From Gemmatimonadales bacterium (GTDB lineage Bacteria > Gemmatimonadota > Gemmatimonadetes > Longimicrobiales > Gaopeijiaceae), in the NCBI GenBank assembly GCA_007692605.1, contig REBS01000113.1:20546-84545 (forward strand): DNA of 64,000 nt, given 5' to 3'. A program made the position numbers and the translations under genes. The notes beneath the pieces were generated by a model. That model did not search any database. It worked only from the letters and a program-made list of their open reading frames with translations, and was not told where the DNA came from. Positions 43,329 through 51,762 of this stretch are shown one piece after another. Each line of letters opens with the position of its first letter. Positions within the stretch are counted from its first letter, which is position 1.

Positions 43329-45062
43329 ATGCCGATCCTCGTCCGCCGACCGACCCGTGCCCTGGTGGTTCTCCTTCTCCTCCCTCTACTCCCCCCGCTT
43401 CCGATGGCGACTCCGACCTCTCCGTTCACCGCCGCGCACCTCGAGGCGCAGGAGCCCGTCCCCACGACCGTGGCGGGCCGGTCCACCGTATACGCGCCGC
43501 GCGGAATGATCGCAACCAGCCAGCCGCTCGCGACGAGCGCCGGGCTGCGCGTGCTCGAAGACGGGGGCAACGCGGTCGACGCGGCGATCACCGCCGCCGC
43601 CGTGCTCACCGTGGTCGAGCCGCACATGACCGGGATCGGGGGCGACATGTTCGCCCTGTATTGGTCGGCCGCCGAGGCGCGACTGATCGGGGTGAACGGA
43701 CACGGCCGCGCGGGATCGCGCATGACCCGCGAGGCGATCCTCGAAGCCGGGCACGAGAGCATCCCGAGCCGGGGCGCGCTCTCGGTCACGGTGCCCGGCG
43801 CACTCCGGGGCTGGGCCGATCTGCTCGGGGCGCACGGCACGATCTCGCTGGCCGAAGCCCTCGCCCCCGCCATCCGTCTGGCCGAAGAGGGGTTTCCCGT
43901 CTCTCCGATCATCGCCCGCGACTGGGGCAACCAGGTGAACACCCTCCAGAGCGACGAGGGTGCGCGCACGACCTACCTGATCGACGGGGACCGGGCCCCC
44001 CGGGCCGGTGAGTGGTTTCGCAACCCGGACTACGCCGAAACACTCAGGCAGATCGCGACCGAGGGGATCGAGACCTTCTACGGAGGGTCTCTCGGCGCGA
44101 GGGTGATCGAGGGACTCGACGCGCTCGGCGGGTTTCTCACCCTCGACGACCTGCGCGAGCACCGCTCGCAGTGGGTGGAGCCGATCTCGGCCTCGTACCG
44201 GGGATACCGCCTCTGGGAGATCCCCCCGCCGAGCCAGGGGATCGCCGCCCTCCAGATGCTGCGGATCCTCGAGCCCTTCGAACTCGAGGCCATGGGACAC
44301 AACTCGCCCGAGTACCTGCACCACCTGGTCGAGGCGAAGAAGCTGGCCTACGCCGACCTGGCCGGTCACATCGCGGACCCGAGCTTCATGCGGGTCGACA
44401 GCGAGCAGCTCCTCTCCGACCCATGGATCGAAGGGCGACGGTCGCTCATCGATCCGTACCGGGCGATGGAGGCTCCAGAGCCGGGCGAGGCGCTCACGAA
44501 CAGCGAGACGATCTACCTGACGGCGGCCGACGAGGAGGGGAACATGATCTCCTTCATCAACTCCGTCTTTAACTATTTCGGGTCGGGAGTTGTCGTACCG
44601 GGTACGGGCTTCGACCTCCAGAACCGGGGCAGCGGATTTACCATGGAGGAGGGCCACCCGAACATGGTGGCGCCCGGGAAGGAACCGTTTCACACGATCA
44701 TCCCCGCCTTCGTGACCCGGCAGAACGAGGCCGGCGACGAGGAGGCATGGATGAGCTTCGGGGTGATGGGTGGAGCCATGCAGCCGCAGGGTCACGTGCA
44801 GGTGCTGCTCAACATGATCCTCTTCGGCATGGACCCGCAGGAGGCGATCGACGCGCCTCGTTTCAGGCACTATTCCGGCCTGGACCTGGGCCTCGAAGCC
44901 CCGATCCCGCACGCGGTGAGAGCGGGTCTCGGGGCGCGCGGACACGAAGTTCGCACGATCGGCCCGCTGGCCGTCGGGGGCGCGCAGGCCATCGTCCGCC
45001 TCGAGCGCGGCTGGGCCGCGGGGTCCGACCCCCGAAAGGACGGCCAGGCCGCCGGCCATTAG
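43329..45062 (+). CDS. ggt: Secreted gamma-glutamyltransferase family protein
   Basis: 577 residues from ATG 43329; earlier starts run over yebC. A signal peptide (ALVVLLLLPLLPPLPM, ending near AHLEAQ) sends it to the periplasm. The N-terminal nucleophile family is clear: VLEDGGNAVDAAITAAAVL, VEPHMTGIGGDMF, NGHGRAGSRMT. The predicted self-cleavage point is before T in NSETIYLTAADEEGN, where E. coli Ggt has TTHYSVVDKDGN; only the nucleophilic threonine is kept, and the following SFINSVFNYFGSGVVVPGTG replaces the classical TLNTTFGSG. This pattern matches the YwrD-like branch, whose substrates are less certain than glutathione. A 226-bp divergent gap separates it from yebC. Confidence 0.9.
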   Translation: MPILVRRPTRALVVLLLLPLLPPLPMATPTSPFTAAHLEAQEPVPTTVAGRSTVYAPRGMIATSQPLATSAGLRVLEDGGNAVDAAITAAAVLTVVEPHMTGIGGDMFALYWSAAEARLIGVNGHGRAGSRMTREAILEAGHESIPSRGALSVTVPGALRGWADLLGAHGTISLAEALAPAIRLAEEGFPVSPIIARDWGNQVNTLQSDEGARTTYLIDGDRAPRAGEWFRNPDYAETLRQIATEGIETFYGGSLGARVIEGLDALGGFLTLDDLREHRSQWVEPISASYRGYRLWEIPPPSQGIAALQMLRILEPFELEAMGHNSPEYLHHLVEAKKLAYADLAGHIADPSFMRVDSEQLLSDPWIEGRRSLIDPYRAMEAPEPGEALTNSETIYLTAADEEGNMISFINSVFNYFGSGVVVPGTGFDLQNRGSGFTMEEGHPNMVAPGKEPFHTIIPAFVTRQNEAGDEEAWMSFGVMGGAMQPQGHVQVLLNMILFGMDPQEAIDAPRFRHYSGLDLGLEAPIPHAVRAGLGARGHEVRTIGPLAVGGAQAIVRLERGWAAGSDPRKDGQAAGH

Positions 45063-45144
45063 TCAATTCGTCCCCATGCTCTCTTGCTTTCCAATAACAT
45101 TGCCTCTACCCTCCAAGTTTCCCCTCCATCCCACCCCCGAGTTC

Positions 45145-48100
45145 ATGCGCCCCTCCCTCGTCCGATCGATTCGTACCGCCGTGCTCGCAATCCTCCCCAC
45201 ACTCCTCCTCCTGGTCGCACCGATCGGTTCCGGGCACCTCACCGCTCAGGATACCGAGCCGCCTGCCCTCTTCGGAGAGATTCTCTCGCAGCGCGGCGCC
45301 CCGATCGCGGTCGCCGAAGTGGAGCTCATCGAGGTCGGCCCCGAGCTCTCGCGGACCTCGCTCACCGATTCCCAGGGGCGATACGAGTTCACCGACCTGG
45401 AGCCGGGTGCCTCGTATCGGCTGATCGTCCGGTCGGCGGGCTACTCCACGGCGGAGCGCGACGTGGTCGAGATGAATGCCTTCGAGCGCCGCAGGGTCAA
45501 TGTGGTCTTGATTCCCCCCGAGTTCGCCCTGGCGGGGATCGACGTGGCCGTGGACCGACGGTTCGATCCGGGGCTCTCGGGCCCCCAGATTTCGGTGACC
45601 CGGGAACAGGTCCTCGCGCATCCGACCACCGAGCGCAACTTCCTCGAGCTGGCCACCCTGTCGCCGGTCGCGGTCCAGACGAGCGACGGGGGCGAGGTCT
45701 CGATCTCGGGACAGAACGAGCGGCACAACGCGATCCTGGTCGACGGCGCCCTGAACCAGGACGTCTTCGGAGCCTCGCCGAGCGGGATCCCGGGCGCGGC
45801 GGCCCGGGCCAAGCCCATCCCCTTCGACGCAATCCAGCAGTTCAGCATCGAGGCCGCCCCCTTCGACGTAGGGGTGAGCGGCTTCACCGGCGGGGTCATG
45901 GATGCCTCGACCCGCTCCGGCACCAACCAGTGGGAGGGCTCCCTCTTCTCGCAGTTCCGGAACCAGCACTTCTTCGGGAGCCTGGAGCTCGACGGGGCCC
46001 AGGTCGCTCCCGAAGAGTTCTCGAAGTACGTGTGGGGCTTCAATGTGGGCGGGCCCATCCGGCTCGACGAGGCGCACTTCTTCATCGCCGCGGAGTTCGA
46101 GGACCGGAGCGAGCCCTCGCTGGGATTCATCGAGGGGACGCATGATGCCCTGCGCACCCGGGTCGCCCCCGACTCGCTGGCGCGGATGACCGAGATCCTG
46201 CGAAACCAGTACGGCATGGATCCCGGGACGTCGGGCCAGGTCTCGCTGGGCAACCCCCTGTCGAACATCTTCGCCCGACTGGACTGGCAGCTTTCCGAGG
46301 CGCACCGACTGGTTCTGCGACACAACTTCTCGGGAGCGGCCCGGGACTCGACCCCGAATCGCGCTCCGGTCGGCCCCTACGAGTATTCCTCGGCGGGATT
46401 CCGGGCCCAGAGCAGCAGCCACGCCTTCAGCAGCCGGATCCTCTCGGAGTTCGGTGCAGGCCACGCGAACCAGCTCTCCTTCAACGTGCAGCGGATCAGT
46501 GAAGAGGCCCTTCCCGCCTCCTTCGCCCCGATGCTCGATGTCACGCTCCGCAGCAGCCAGGACGGGGTGGGGCTGCGCCGGGAGGCGCGGGCGGGATCCC
46601 GATACTACTCGCAGCAGAGCGCACTCGACCAGACGATCGTGCAGCTCACCAACCGGATGGTTCTGGCGCACGGGGATGTGAACACCACGCTCGGCCTCGG
46701 GCTGGACTACTTCCGTTTCGACCATGACTTCCGCCCGGGGTCGAGGGGCTACTACCAGTTCGACGACCTGGGAGCGCTTGAGGCGAATCAGGCGAGCTAT
46801 TACGAAGTGAATGTCCGAAACCCCGAGTTCTCGGATCCGACCGTGCAGTTCTCGGTCGCCCAGCCCCACCTCTATGTGCAGAACGAGCACGAATTTCCCG
46901 ACGGCCTGGTGATGAACTACGGCATGCGGGTGGACATTCCGATGTTCCTGGGATCCCCCCTCTACAACGAGGCGATCGATGACGCCTTCGGCCTGCGCAC
47001 CGACAACCTGCCTTCGAATCGGGTCACCTTCACCCCCCGACTCGGCTTCAACTGGCAGCCGCTGACCCGCCTGCGCACACAGTTTCGCGGAAGCATCGGC
47101 ATCTTCACGGCGAACCTCCCCTATACCTGGATGGCCGATGCGGTGCGGCACACCGGCCTGGGCAACGCGATCCTCACCTGCTCGGGAGAGAACACCCCCG
47201 CATACGACGCCGCTTCACCCGCCCCGGTGACCTGCGCGGACGGATCCGGTGTCGAGACGGCCGCCCAGGGACGCGTGGTCGGCTTCCGCGACGATTTCGC
47301 GCTTCCCAGGGAGCTGAAGATCACCACCTCGCTCGACCAGGAGCTTCCCGGAAACATCGTCATGACGGTCGAGACGCTCATGATCCCGACCTTCTCGCGT
47401 ACCGCGGTCCGTGACCTGAACCTGCCCCCCGTGGGGGTGGCCGGAGACGCCGAGTACAACGAGGCCTTCGGCGAGCGGGCGCACTACGGGTCCGCGACCG
47501 CGACGGGGTACTCCTCGGGACGCCGCCTGCCCCAATTCTCCCAGGTCCTGCAGATCGAGAACGAGAAGCGGGCCGCGATCGCCTTCGGAGCGACACTCCA
47601 GCTGGAGCGGGAGATGGCCGAGTGGCTCACCCTGACCGGCTCCCTGAGCCTCAGCCGCACCACCGACGAGCAGAGCCTGACCTTCGGGGACATGGCGACG
47701 AGTCTGGCGGCCACCCCGATCGGGGCGATCGCGAACCAGTACACGGCCCGACCCGCCAACTTCGACCGTCCCCGCAAGTACCTTCTGAACGCCCGGGCCC
47801 GGGTGCCCGAGCGGTGGGGCGGAGCCCAGGTTTCGGTCCTCTACGTGGGGCAGTCGGGGCAGCCGTACTCGTACGTGTACGGCTCCGACATCAATGGAGA
47901 CGGCTTTCCGGGTGCCGGGATCCCGCTCGATGCGAGCAACGACCTGATCTTCATCCCGGAAGATCCCGCCCGCATTCCGGGTTCGCTGCTCGCCCGGCAG
48001 CTCTTCACGCAGTTCGTGGACGGGGTCGAACCGTGCCTGGCCGACGTGCGCAACCAGATCACGACGCGAAACAGCTGCCGCACTCCGATGACGCACATGG

Positions 48101-48426
48101 TCGACCTGAGCGTCTCGCAGCCCTTCAGCGTCGGAGGGGCCCGCTTCGAGGTCTCGGGAGACATGCTCAACGTCCTGAACCTCTTCAACTCGGGGTGGGG
48201 GCAGGTATGGGAGGTCGATCCGGTGGTCCCGATCCTCGACTTCGCCCGTCGCACCGAGGAGGACATGCAGGGCAATCCGCTACCGAACTCCCCGGCCCAG
48301 CTCGGGTTCACCGGCCCGGTCGTGCGGGACCAGGAGTCGGGGGCACTTCGCCCGGTGCTGCCGCACAACCTTGTCGTTCCCGCGTCGCAGTGGCAGGCTC
48401 AGGTCGGACTCCGGGTCTACTTCTGA
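45145..48426 (+). CDS. TonB-dependent receptor with carboxypeptidase-like N-terminal domain (Oar-like)
   Basis: 1093 residues from ATG 45145, which gives a clean signal peptide (TAVLAILPTLLLLVAPIG, ending near LTAQD). Residues about 45-125 form a carboxypeptidase-regulatory-like domain (FGEILSQRGAPIAVAEVELI, SLTDSQGRYEFTDLEPGASY). The plug domain follows (ERNFLELATLSPVAVQTSDG, ISGQNERHNAILVDGALNQD, GFTGGVMDASTRSGTN), then a long barrel ending in the terminal aromatic WQAQVGLRVYF. This architecture matches Oar/OmpA-like TonB-dependent receptors of Myxococcota, Acidobacteriota and Gemmatimonadota. The ligand is unknown; such proteins export or import large substrates using TonB energy. A strong hairpin lies 30 bp after its stop. 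Confidence 0.9.
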   Translation: MRPSLVRSIRTAVLAILPTLLLLVAPIGSGHLTAQDTEPPALFGEILSQRGAPIAVAEVELIEVGPELSRTSLTDSQGRYEFTDLEPGASYRLIVRSAGYSTAERDVVEMNAFERRRVNVVLIPPEFALAGIDVAVDRRFDPGLSGPQISVTREQVLAHPTTERNFLELATLSPVAVQTSDGGEVSISGQNERHNAILVDGALNQDVFGASPSGIPGAAARAKPIPFDAIQQFSIEAAPFDVGVSGFTGGVMDASTRSGTNQWEGSLFSQFRNQHFFGSLELDGAQVAPEEFSKYVWGFNVGGPIRLDEAHFFIAAEFEDRSEPSLGFIEGTHDALRTRVAPDSLARMTEILRNQYGMDPGTSGQVSLGNPLSNIFARLDWQLSEAHRLVLRHNFSGAARDSTPNRAPVGPYEYSSAGFRAQSSSHAFSSRILSEFGAGHANQLSFNVQRISEEALPASFAPMLDVTLRSSQDGVGLRREARAGSRYYSQQSALDQTIVQLTNRMVLAHGDVNTTLGLGLDYFRFDHDFRPGSRGYYQFDDLGALEANQASYYEVNVRNPEFSDPTVQFSVAQPHLYVQNEHEFPDGLVMNYGMRVDIPMFLGSPLYNEAIDDAFGLRTDNLPSNRVTFTPRLGFNWQPLTRLRTQFRGSIGIFTANLPYTWMADAVRHTGLGNAILTCSGENTPAYDAASPAPVTCADGSGVETAAQGRVVGFRDDFALPRELKITTSLDQELPGNIVMTVETLMIPTFSRTAVRDLNLPPVGVAGDAEYNEAFGERAHYGSATATGYSSGRRLPQFSQVLQIENEKRAAIAFGATLQLEREMAEWLTLTGSLSLSRTTDEQSLTFGDMATSLAATPIGAIANQYTARPANFDRPRKYLLNARARVPERWGGAQVSVLYVGQSGQPYSYVYGSDINGDGFPGAGIPLDASNDLIFIPEDPARIPGSLLARQLFTQFVDGVEPCLADVRNQITTRNSCRTPMTHMVDLSVSQPFSVGGARFEVSGDMLNVLNLFNSGWGQVWEVDPVVPILDFARRTEEDMQGNPLPNSPAQLGFTGPVVRDQESGALRPVLPHNLVVPASQWQAQVGLRVYF

Positions 48427-48456
48427 CCGAGGCGAAACCGGCCGTGCAACCCCATC

Positions 48457-48477
48457 CCCGGGGGTAAGACCCCCGGG
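48457..48477 (+). terminator. Perfect 9-bp GC hairpin after the TonB-dependent receptor gene
   Basis: CCCGGGGGT, loop AAG, ACCCCCGGG: an uninterrupted 9-bp stem with a 3-base loop, starting 31 bases after the receptor stop and 18 bases before the next ATG. No T-run follows, so classical intrinsic termination is not supported. It could attenuate expression of the GH113-like gene, protect the upstream mRNA 3' end, or bind a protein. Confidence 0.5.
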
Positions 48478-48494
48478 CAACCGAGAAACGGACC

Positions 48495-49634
48495 ATGAAC
48501 GCTTCGGGACGGGCCACCTCGCCCTTGTCCACGAGGAGTGGGCGGCCCGGCGCCCTCCTCCTCGTCCTTGGCAGCGGCATGGCCCTTTGGGGCCTCCTGG
48601 CGTGGTTCGGCGCCCCGTTCCCATCGGACTCGTCGGCGTCCGAGCCGGTCGCCGTTTGTCCGGGTTCGGAGCCCACGGGCACCGTTCCGATCCGGGGGGT
48701 GTCTCTCGTCACCCCCCGGTCGTGGCTCCAGGCAGAGCAACTCGATGCGCTCGATCGGATCGGGGCCGAGTGGATCGCAGTGCTCCCCTACGCCCGGCTC
48801 GACTCGAACGGCGGGATTCAGCATCGCTCGGGGCCGGAGGACGGACGCGGCTTCTCGAGTGGGCGCCTCGACCTCGCCGCGCACACGATCCGTCTGGCGC
48901 ATGAGAAGGGCCTGGGTGTCATGCTCAAACCACACCTCTGGAGCGGAGCGGACTGGGTCGGACACTTCGCGCCCACCTCCGAAGAGGATTGGATGCGGTT
49001 CGAGTCGGACTACCGGACGTTGATCTTCGAGTTCGCAGCCCTGGCGGACTCCCTGGAGGTCGAGATCTTCGTGATCGGCACCGAGCTGGACCAGACCGTG
49101 CGGGAGCGCCCGGCGTTCTGGATCGACCTGATCGGTGAGGTTCGCCAGCGGTTCGGGGGAAAGCTGACCTACGCGGCCAACTGGGATGGATTCCAGGACG
49201 TTCCCTTCTGGTCCGAGCTGGACTACATCGGGGTCGACGCCTTCTTCCCTCTCTCCTCGCAAGCCACTCCCACGTCCGATGCGCTCGTGAGCGAATGGGA
49301 GCCCATCGTCGAGGCGTTGAGGGCTGAATGCCGTTCGGCCGACCGGCCCGTCCTCCTGACGGAGTATGGGTACCGGAGCATCGACGCCTCCGCCGGGCCT
49401 CAGTGGGAGATGCCGCGGGAGGGCGACTCCTCGACCCCCGTGAACCTGACGGCTCAGATGAACGCGTACGAAGCTCTCTTCCGGGCGGTCTGGGACGAGC
49501 CGTGGGTGGCAGGCGGATTCCTCTGGAAGTGGTTTCCCGACGACGATCGACTCCGAACGGGTCGGCGTGCGGACTATACTCCGCAGCACAAGCCCGTCGA
49601 GGAGGTCATCCTCGACTGGTACTCCCGGCCGTAG
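48495..49634 (+). CDS. Membrane-anchored GH113-like TIM-barrel glycoside hydrolase
   Basis: 379 residues with an N-terminal membrane anchor (GALLLVLGSGMALWGLLAWF) and an extracytoplasmic (beta/alpha)8 domain. The strand pattern RGVSLVTPRSWLQAEQLDAL, WIAVLPYARLDSN and LGVMLKPHLWSGADWVG matches the GH113/GTA family, with acid/base in VFVIGTEL-like FVIGTELDQTV and the nucleophile in VLLTEYGYRS. GH113 enzymes are beta-mannanases, but relatives act on other polysaccharides, so the substrate is open. It follows the TonB-dependent receptor after a hairpin, which might link uptake and digestion. Its 3' end overlaps the convergent sensor kinase gene by 29 bp. Confidence 0.82.
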   Translation: MNASGRATSPLSTRSGRPGALLLVLGSGMALWGLLAWFGAPFPSDSSASEPVAVCPGSEPTGTVPIRGVSLVTPRSWLQAEQLDALDRIGAEWIAVLPYARLDSNGGIQHRSGPEDGRGFSSGRLDLAAHTIRLAHEKGLGVMLKPHLWSGADWVGHFAPTSEEDWMRFESDYRTLIFEFAALADSLEVEIFVIGTELDQTVRERPAFWIDLIGEVRQRFGGKLTYAANWDGFQDVPFWSELDYIGVDAFFPLSSQATPTSDALVSEWEPIVEALRAECRSADRPVLLTEYGYRSIDASAGPQWEMPREGDSSTPVNLTAQMNAYEALFRAVWDEPWVAGGFLWKWFPDDDRLRTGRRADYTPQHKPVEEVILDWYSRP

Positions 49635-51267
49635 CCGAGGAATCGGTCCCGCTCTCCTCCGGGACGGGCAGGAGCACCGTGAAGGTGGTTCCCCGGTCCG
49701 GCACACTGTCGACGAGAATCGTCCCCCCGGCCTGCCGCACCGTTCCGAACGAAGACGCGAGCCCCAGCCCCGTCCCCTTCCCCAGCTCCTTGGTCGTGAA
49801 GAAGGGTTCGAACACCCGCTCCACGATGCCTGCGTCCATCCCGCACCCGTTGTCGCTCACGCGGATTCGGACGAGCTCGGTTCTTCCGCGACCCGGGAGC
49901 CACTCCCGAAGCGCCGGATCGGCCAGCACTCCCGAGGAATCGGGCTCCCAGCGATCCACGGCGATCCGGACGGTCCCCCGTCTTCCGGCGGAATGAATCG
50001 CATCCCGGGCGTTCAGCCCCAGGTTCAGCACCACCTGTTGAAGGCGTGCGGGATTCGAGCGCACCCGGGGGAGGTCCCCCGACACCTCCACCTGGAGTTC
50101 GACGCCGTCGTCGATCGTTCGCCGCAGCAGACTCTCGGTCTCTTCGAGGAGCTCGGGAATGTCGACCGTTCGCAGGGGAGCCATCTCACCGCTCGAGAAT
50201 TCGAGCAGATGGCGCGTGAGCTCACCCGCGCGGCGTACCGCTCGGCTGATCTCCTCGACCTCGTCGCGAAGCGGATGTTCGGGGTCGAGGCCACTGCGGA
50301 CCATCTCGGTGTTGCCCGAGATCACGGTGAGCAGATTGTTGAAGTCGTGCGCCACCCCCCCGGCCAGTCGCGCCACCGACTCGAGGTGGCGGAGCTGACG
50401 AAGCTTCTCCCGGCTGGCCCGAAGCGTGTCTTCCATGCGCTTGCGCTCGGTCACGTCGCGGCATGCCAGCTGCACCTCGACCCCACCCGACGCCGTGTGG
50501 GTGGATGGAATCACACGACCGTGCGTCTCGACCCATACCCGGATCCTCCCCTCTCCGACGAGCTCCATCGGGGGCAGGGTCAGGGAGCCTTCTTCGACCA
50601 CCCCGCTCGAAGCCCCACAGGGGGGAAGGGTCTCGCAGACCATCCGATGATACGGTGCGTCGACCAGGTCTAGAAAGGACCGTCCATCGAGTGCCTGCGG
50701 GTCTCGACCCAGCATCGGCCGGGCGGCGGGAGACGTGTAGAGAATTCGACAGTTCGGGTCGATCCGAAGGATCAGGTCCGTCGAATGCTCGGCCAGAAGA
50801 CGAAAGCGGAATTCGCTCTCCTCGAGGAGCGCCCGGGCCCGATCGCGCTCGACCTTCGCTCTACGGGCCTCGATGACCGCCTCGATCGTCTGCGGCAATC
50901 GGCGGATATGACTGGGCTGCTTGATCACGTAGTCGTCGGCCCCGGCCTTCAGCGCATCGACCGCGATCTCTTCCGAACCGGTGCCGGTCACGATGATGAT
51001 CGGCACGTCGGGCATGACCTCCCGGACTCTCTTCAGGACATCCAGGCCGGTCATCCCCAGAATGTTGAAGTCGCTCAACACGAGATCGAAGTTCGTGGAT
51101 TCGGAGAGGATCGATGCCAGCTCCTCGTCGGTGGCCGCCTCGGTCAGCCGGTAGGCGTCACTCTCGATTTCGAGGGCATCGCGCACGAGGGCGCGATCGA
51201 AGGAGGAGTCGTCGACATACAGGATCTCCTTGACGGTGGGTGGCGGGGGGCTGCCTGGTTCGACCAT
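49606..51267 (-). CDS. Receiver-PAS-histidine kinase protein
   Basis: 553 residues in the order receiver (1-125), linker helix, PAS (about 150-270) and histidine kinase (about 280-545). The receiver's phospho-acceptor is in LVLSDFNILGMTGLDV, followed by GADDYVIKQP. The PAS region includes EFRFRLLAEHSTDLILRIDP and PAARPMLGRDPQALDGRS. The kinase H-box is LAGGVAHDFNNLLTVISGN, and ATP-binding boxes are LNARDAIH, VSDNGCGMD and GKGTGLGLASSFG. No membrane segment, so it is soluble and probably receives phosphate from the upstream PAS kinase or relays to the stand-alone receiver. It has no DNA-binding output. Its 3' end overlaps the GH113-like gene by 29 bp in antisense. Confidence 0.93.
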   Translation of the reverse strand: MVEPGSPPPPTVKEILYVDDSSFDRALVRDALEIESDAYRLTEAATDEELASILSESTNFDLVLSDFNILGMTGLDVLKRVREVMPDVPIIIVTGTGSEEIAVDALKAGADDYVIKQPSHIRRLPQTIEAVIEARRAKVERDRARALLEESEFRFRLLAEHSTDLILRIDPNCRILYTSPAARPMLGRDPQALDGRSFLDLVDAPYHRMVCETLPPCGASSGVVEEGSLTLPPMELVGEGRIRVWVETHGRVIPSTHTASGGVEVQLACRDVTERKRMEDTLRASREKLRQLRHLESVARLAGGVAHDFNNLLTVISGNTEMVRSGLDPEHPLRDEVEEISRAVRRAGELTRHLLEFSSGEMAPLRTVDIPELLEETESLLRRTIDDGVELQVEVSGDLPRVRSNPARLQQVVLNLGLNARDAIHSAGRRGTVRIAVDRWEPDSSGVLADPALREWLPGRGRTELVRIRVSDNGCGMDAGIVERVFEPFFTTKELGKGTGLGLASSFGTVRQAGGTILVDSVPDRGTTFTVLLPVPEESGTDSSATAGSTSRG

Positions 51268-51303
51268 GTACGTGAGGCCCTTGCTGATGGGGGAGTCCAG
51301 GTG

Positions 51304-51762
51304 TCAGACCCGGGGGGGGCGGGCGTTCCAGGCCAGCCAGAAATCTCCGATGGAGCGCACGACATCGAGAAAGCCCTGGAAGGTCCGAGGCTTCACGAGG
51401 TAGCCGTTGGCGCCACCGTCGTAGGATCCCGCCCGGTCATCGACGTGATCGGAGGACGAGAAGATCAGGATCGGAATCCTGGACCACGGCCGCGCCCCCT
51501 TCACTCTGCGCAGAATTTCCTGACCCGACATTCCGGGCAATTTGAGGTCGAGCAGGATGAGATCCGGAAGCGAGCCGTCCTCGGAGCACTGCTCCAGGTA
51601 TCGCAGCGCCTCTTCTCCTGTGAATACCGAGTGTAGTGCCGTTCCCGGCCACACCGTTCGAAAGGCGTCCTCGGTGAGGTCCACATCGAGCCGGTTGTCC
51701 TCGACCAGAAGGACCGTCGCCGGCAGGCTCCGGGTCCGCGCGCTCGCTTCGGCCATCATCAT
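51304..51762 (-). CDS. Stand-alone receiver protein (Rcp1-like)
   Basis: 152 residues, a single response-regulator receiver with no output domain: ATVLLVEDNRLDVDLTEDAF (acidic pocket), LILLDLKLPGMSGQEIL (phospho-acceptor aspartate), PILIFSSSDHVDD and NGYLVKPRTFQGFLDVV. The insertion of an aspartate-rich EDNRLDVDLTEDAF start and the length resemble the Rcp1-type receivers that pair with phytochrome or PAS kinases. It overlaps the membrane PAS kinase stop by 4 bp, so they are translated together; it is the likely phosphate carrier between the two kinases. Confidence 0.93.
   Translation of the reverse strand: MMMAEASARTRSLPATVLLVEDNRLDVDLTEDAFRTVWPGTALHSVFTGEEALRYLEQCSEDGSLPDLILLDLKLPGMSGQEILRRVKGARPWSRIPILIFSSSDHVDDRAGSYDGGANGYLVKPRTFQGFLDVVRSIGDFWLAWNARPPRV

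Noticed and set aside
42353-43969. Long N-terminal extension of yebC to 538 residues
   Set aside because: The conserved AGHNKWSQ start lies at the GTG with a good ribosome-binding site; the extension overlaps the divergent ggt gene.
43386-45059. 557-residue minus-strand ORF
   Set aside because: Antisense to gamma-glutamyltransferase and of low-information composition.
45106-47151. 681-residue minus-strand ORF
   Set aside because: Antisense to the TonB-dependent receptor; no signal peptide or motif.
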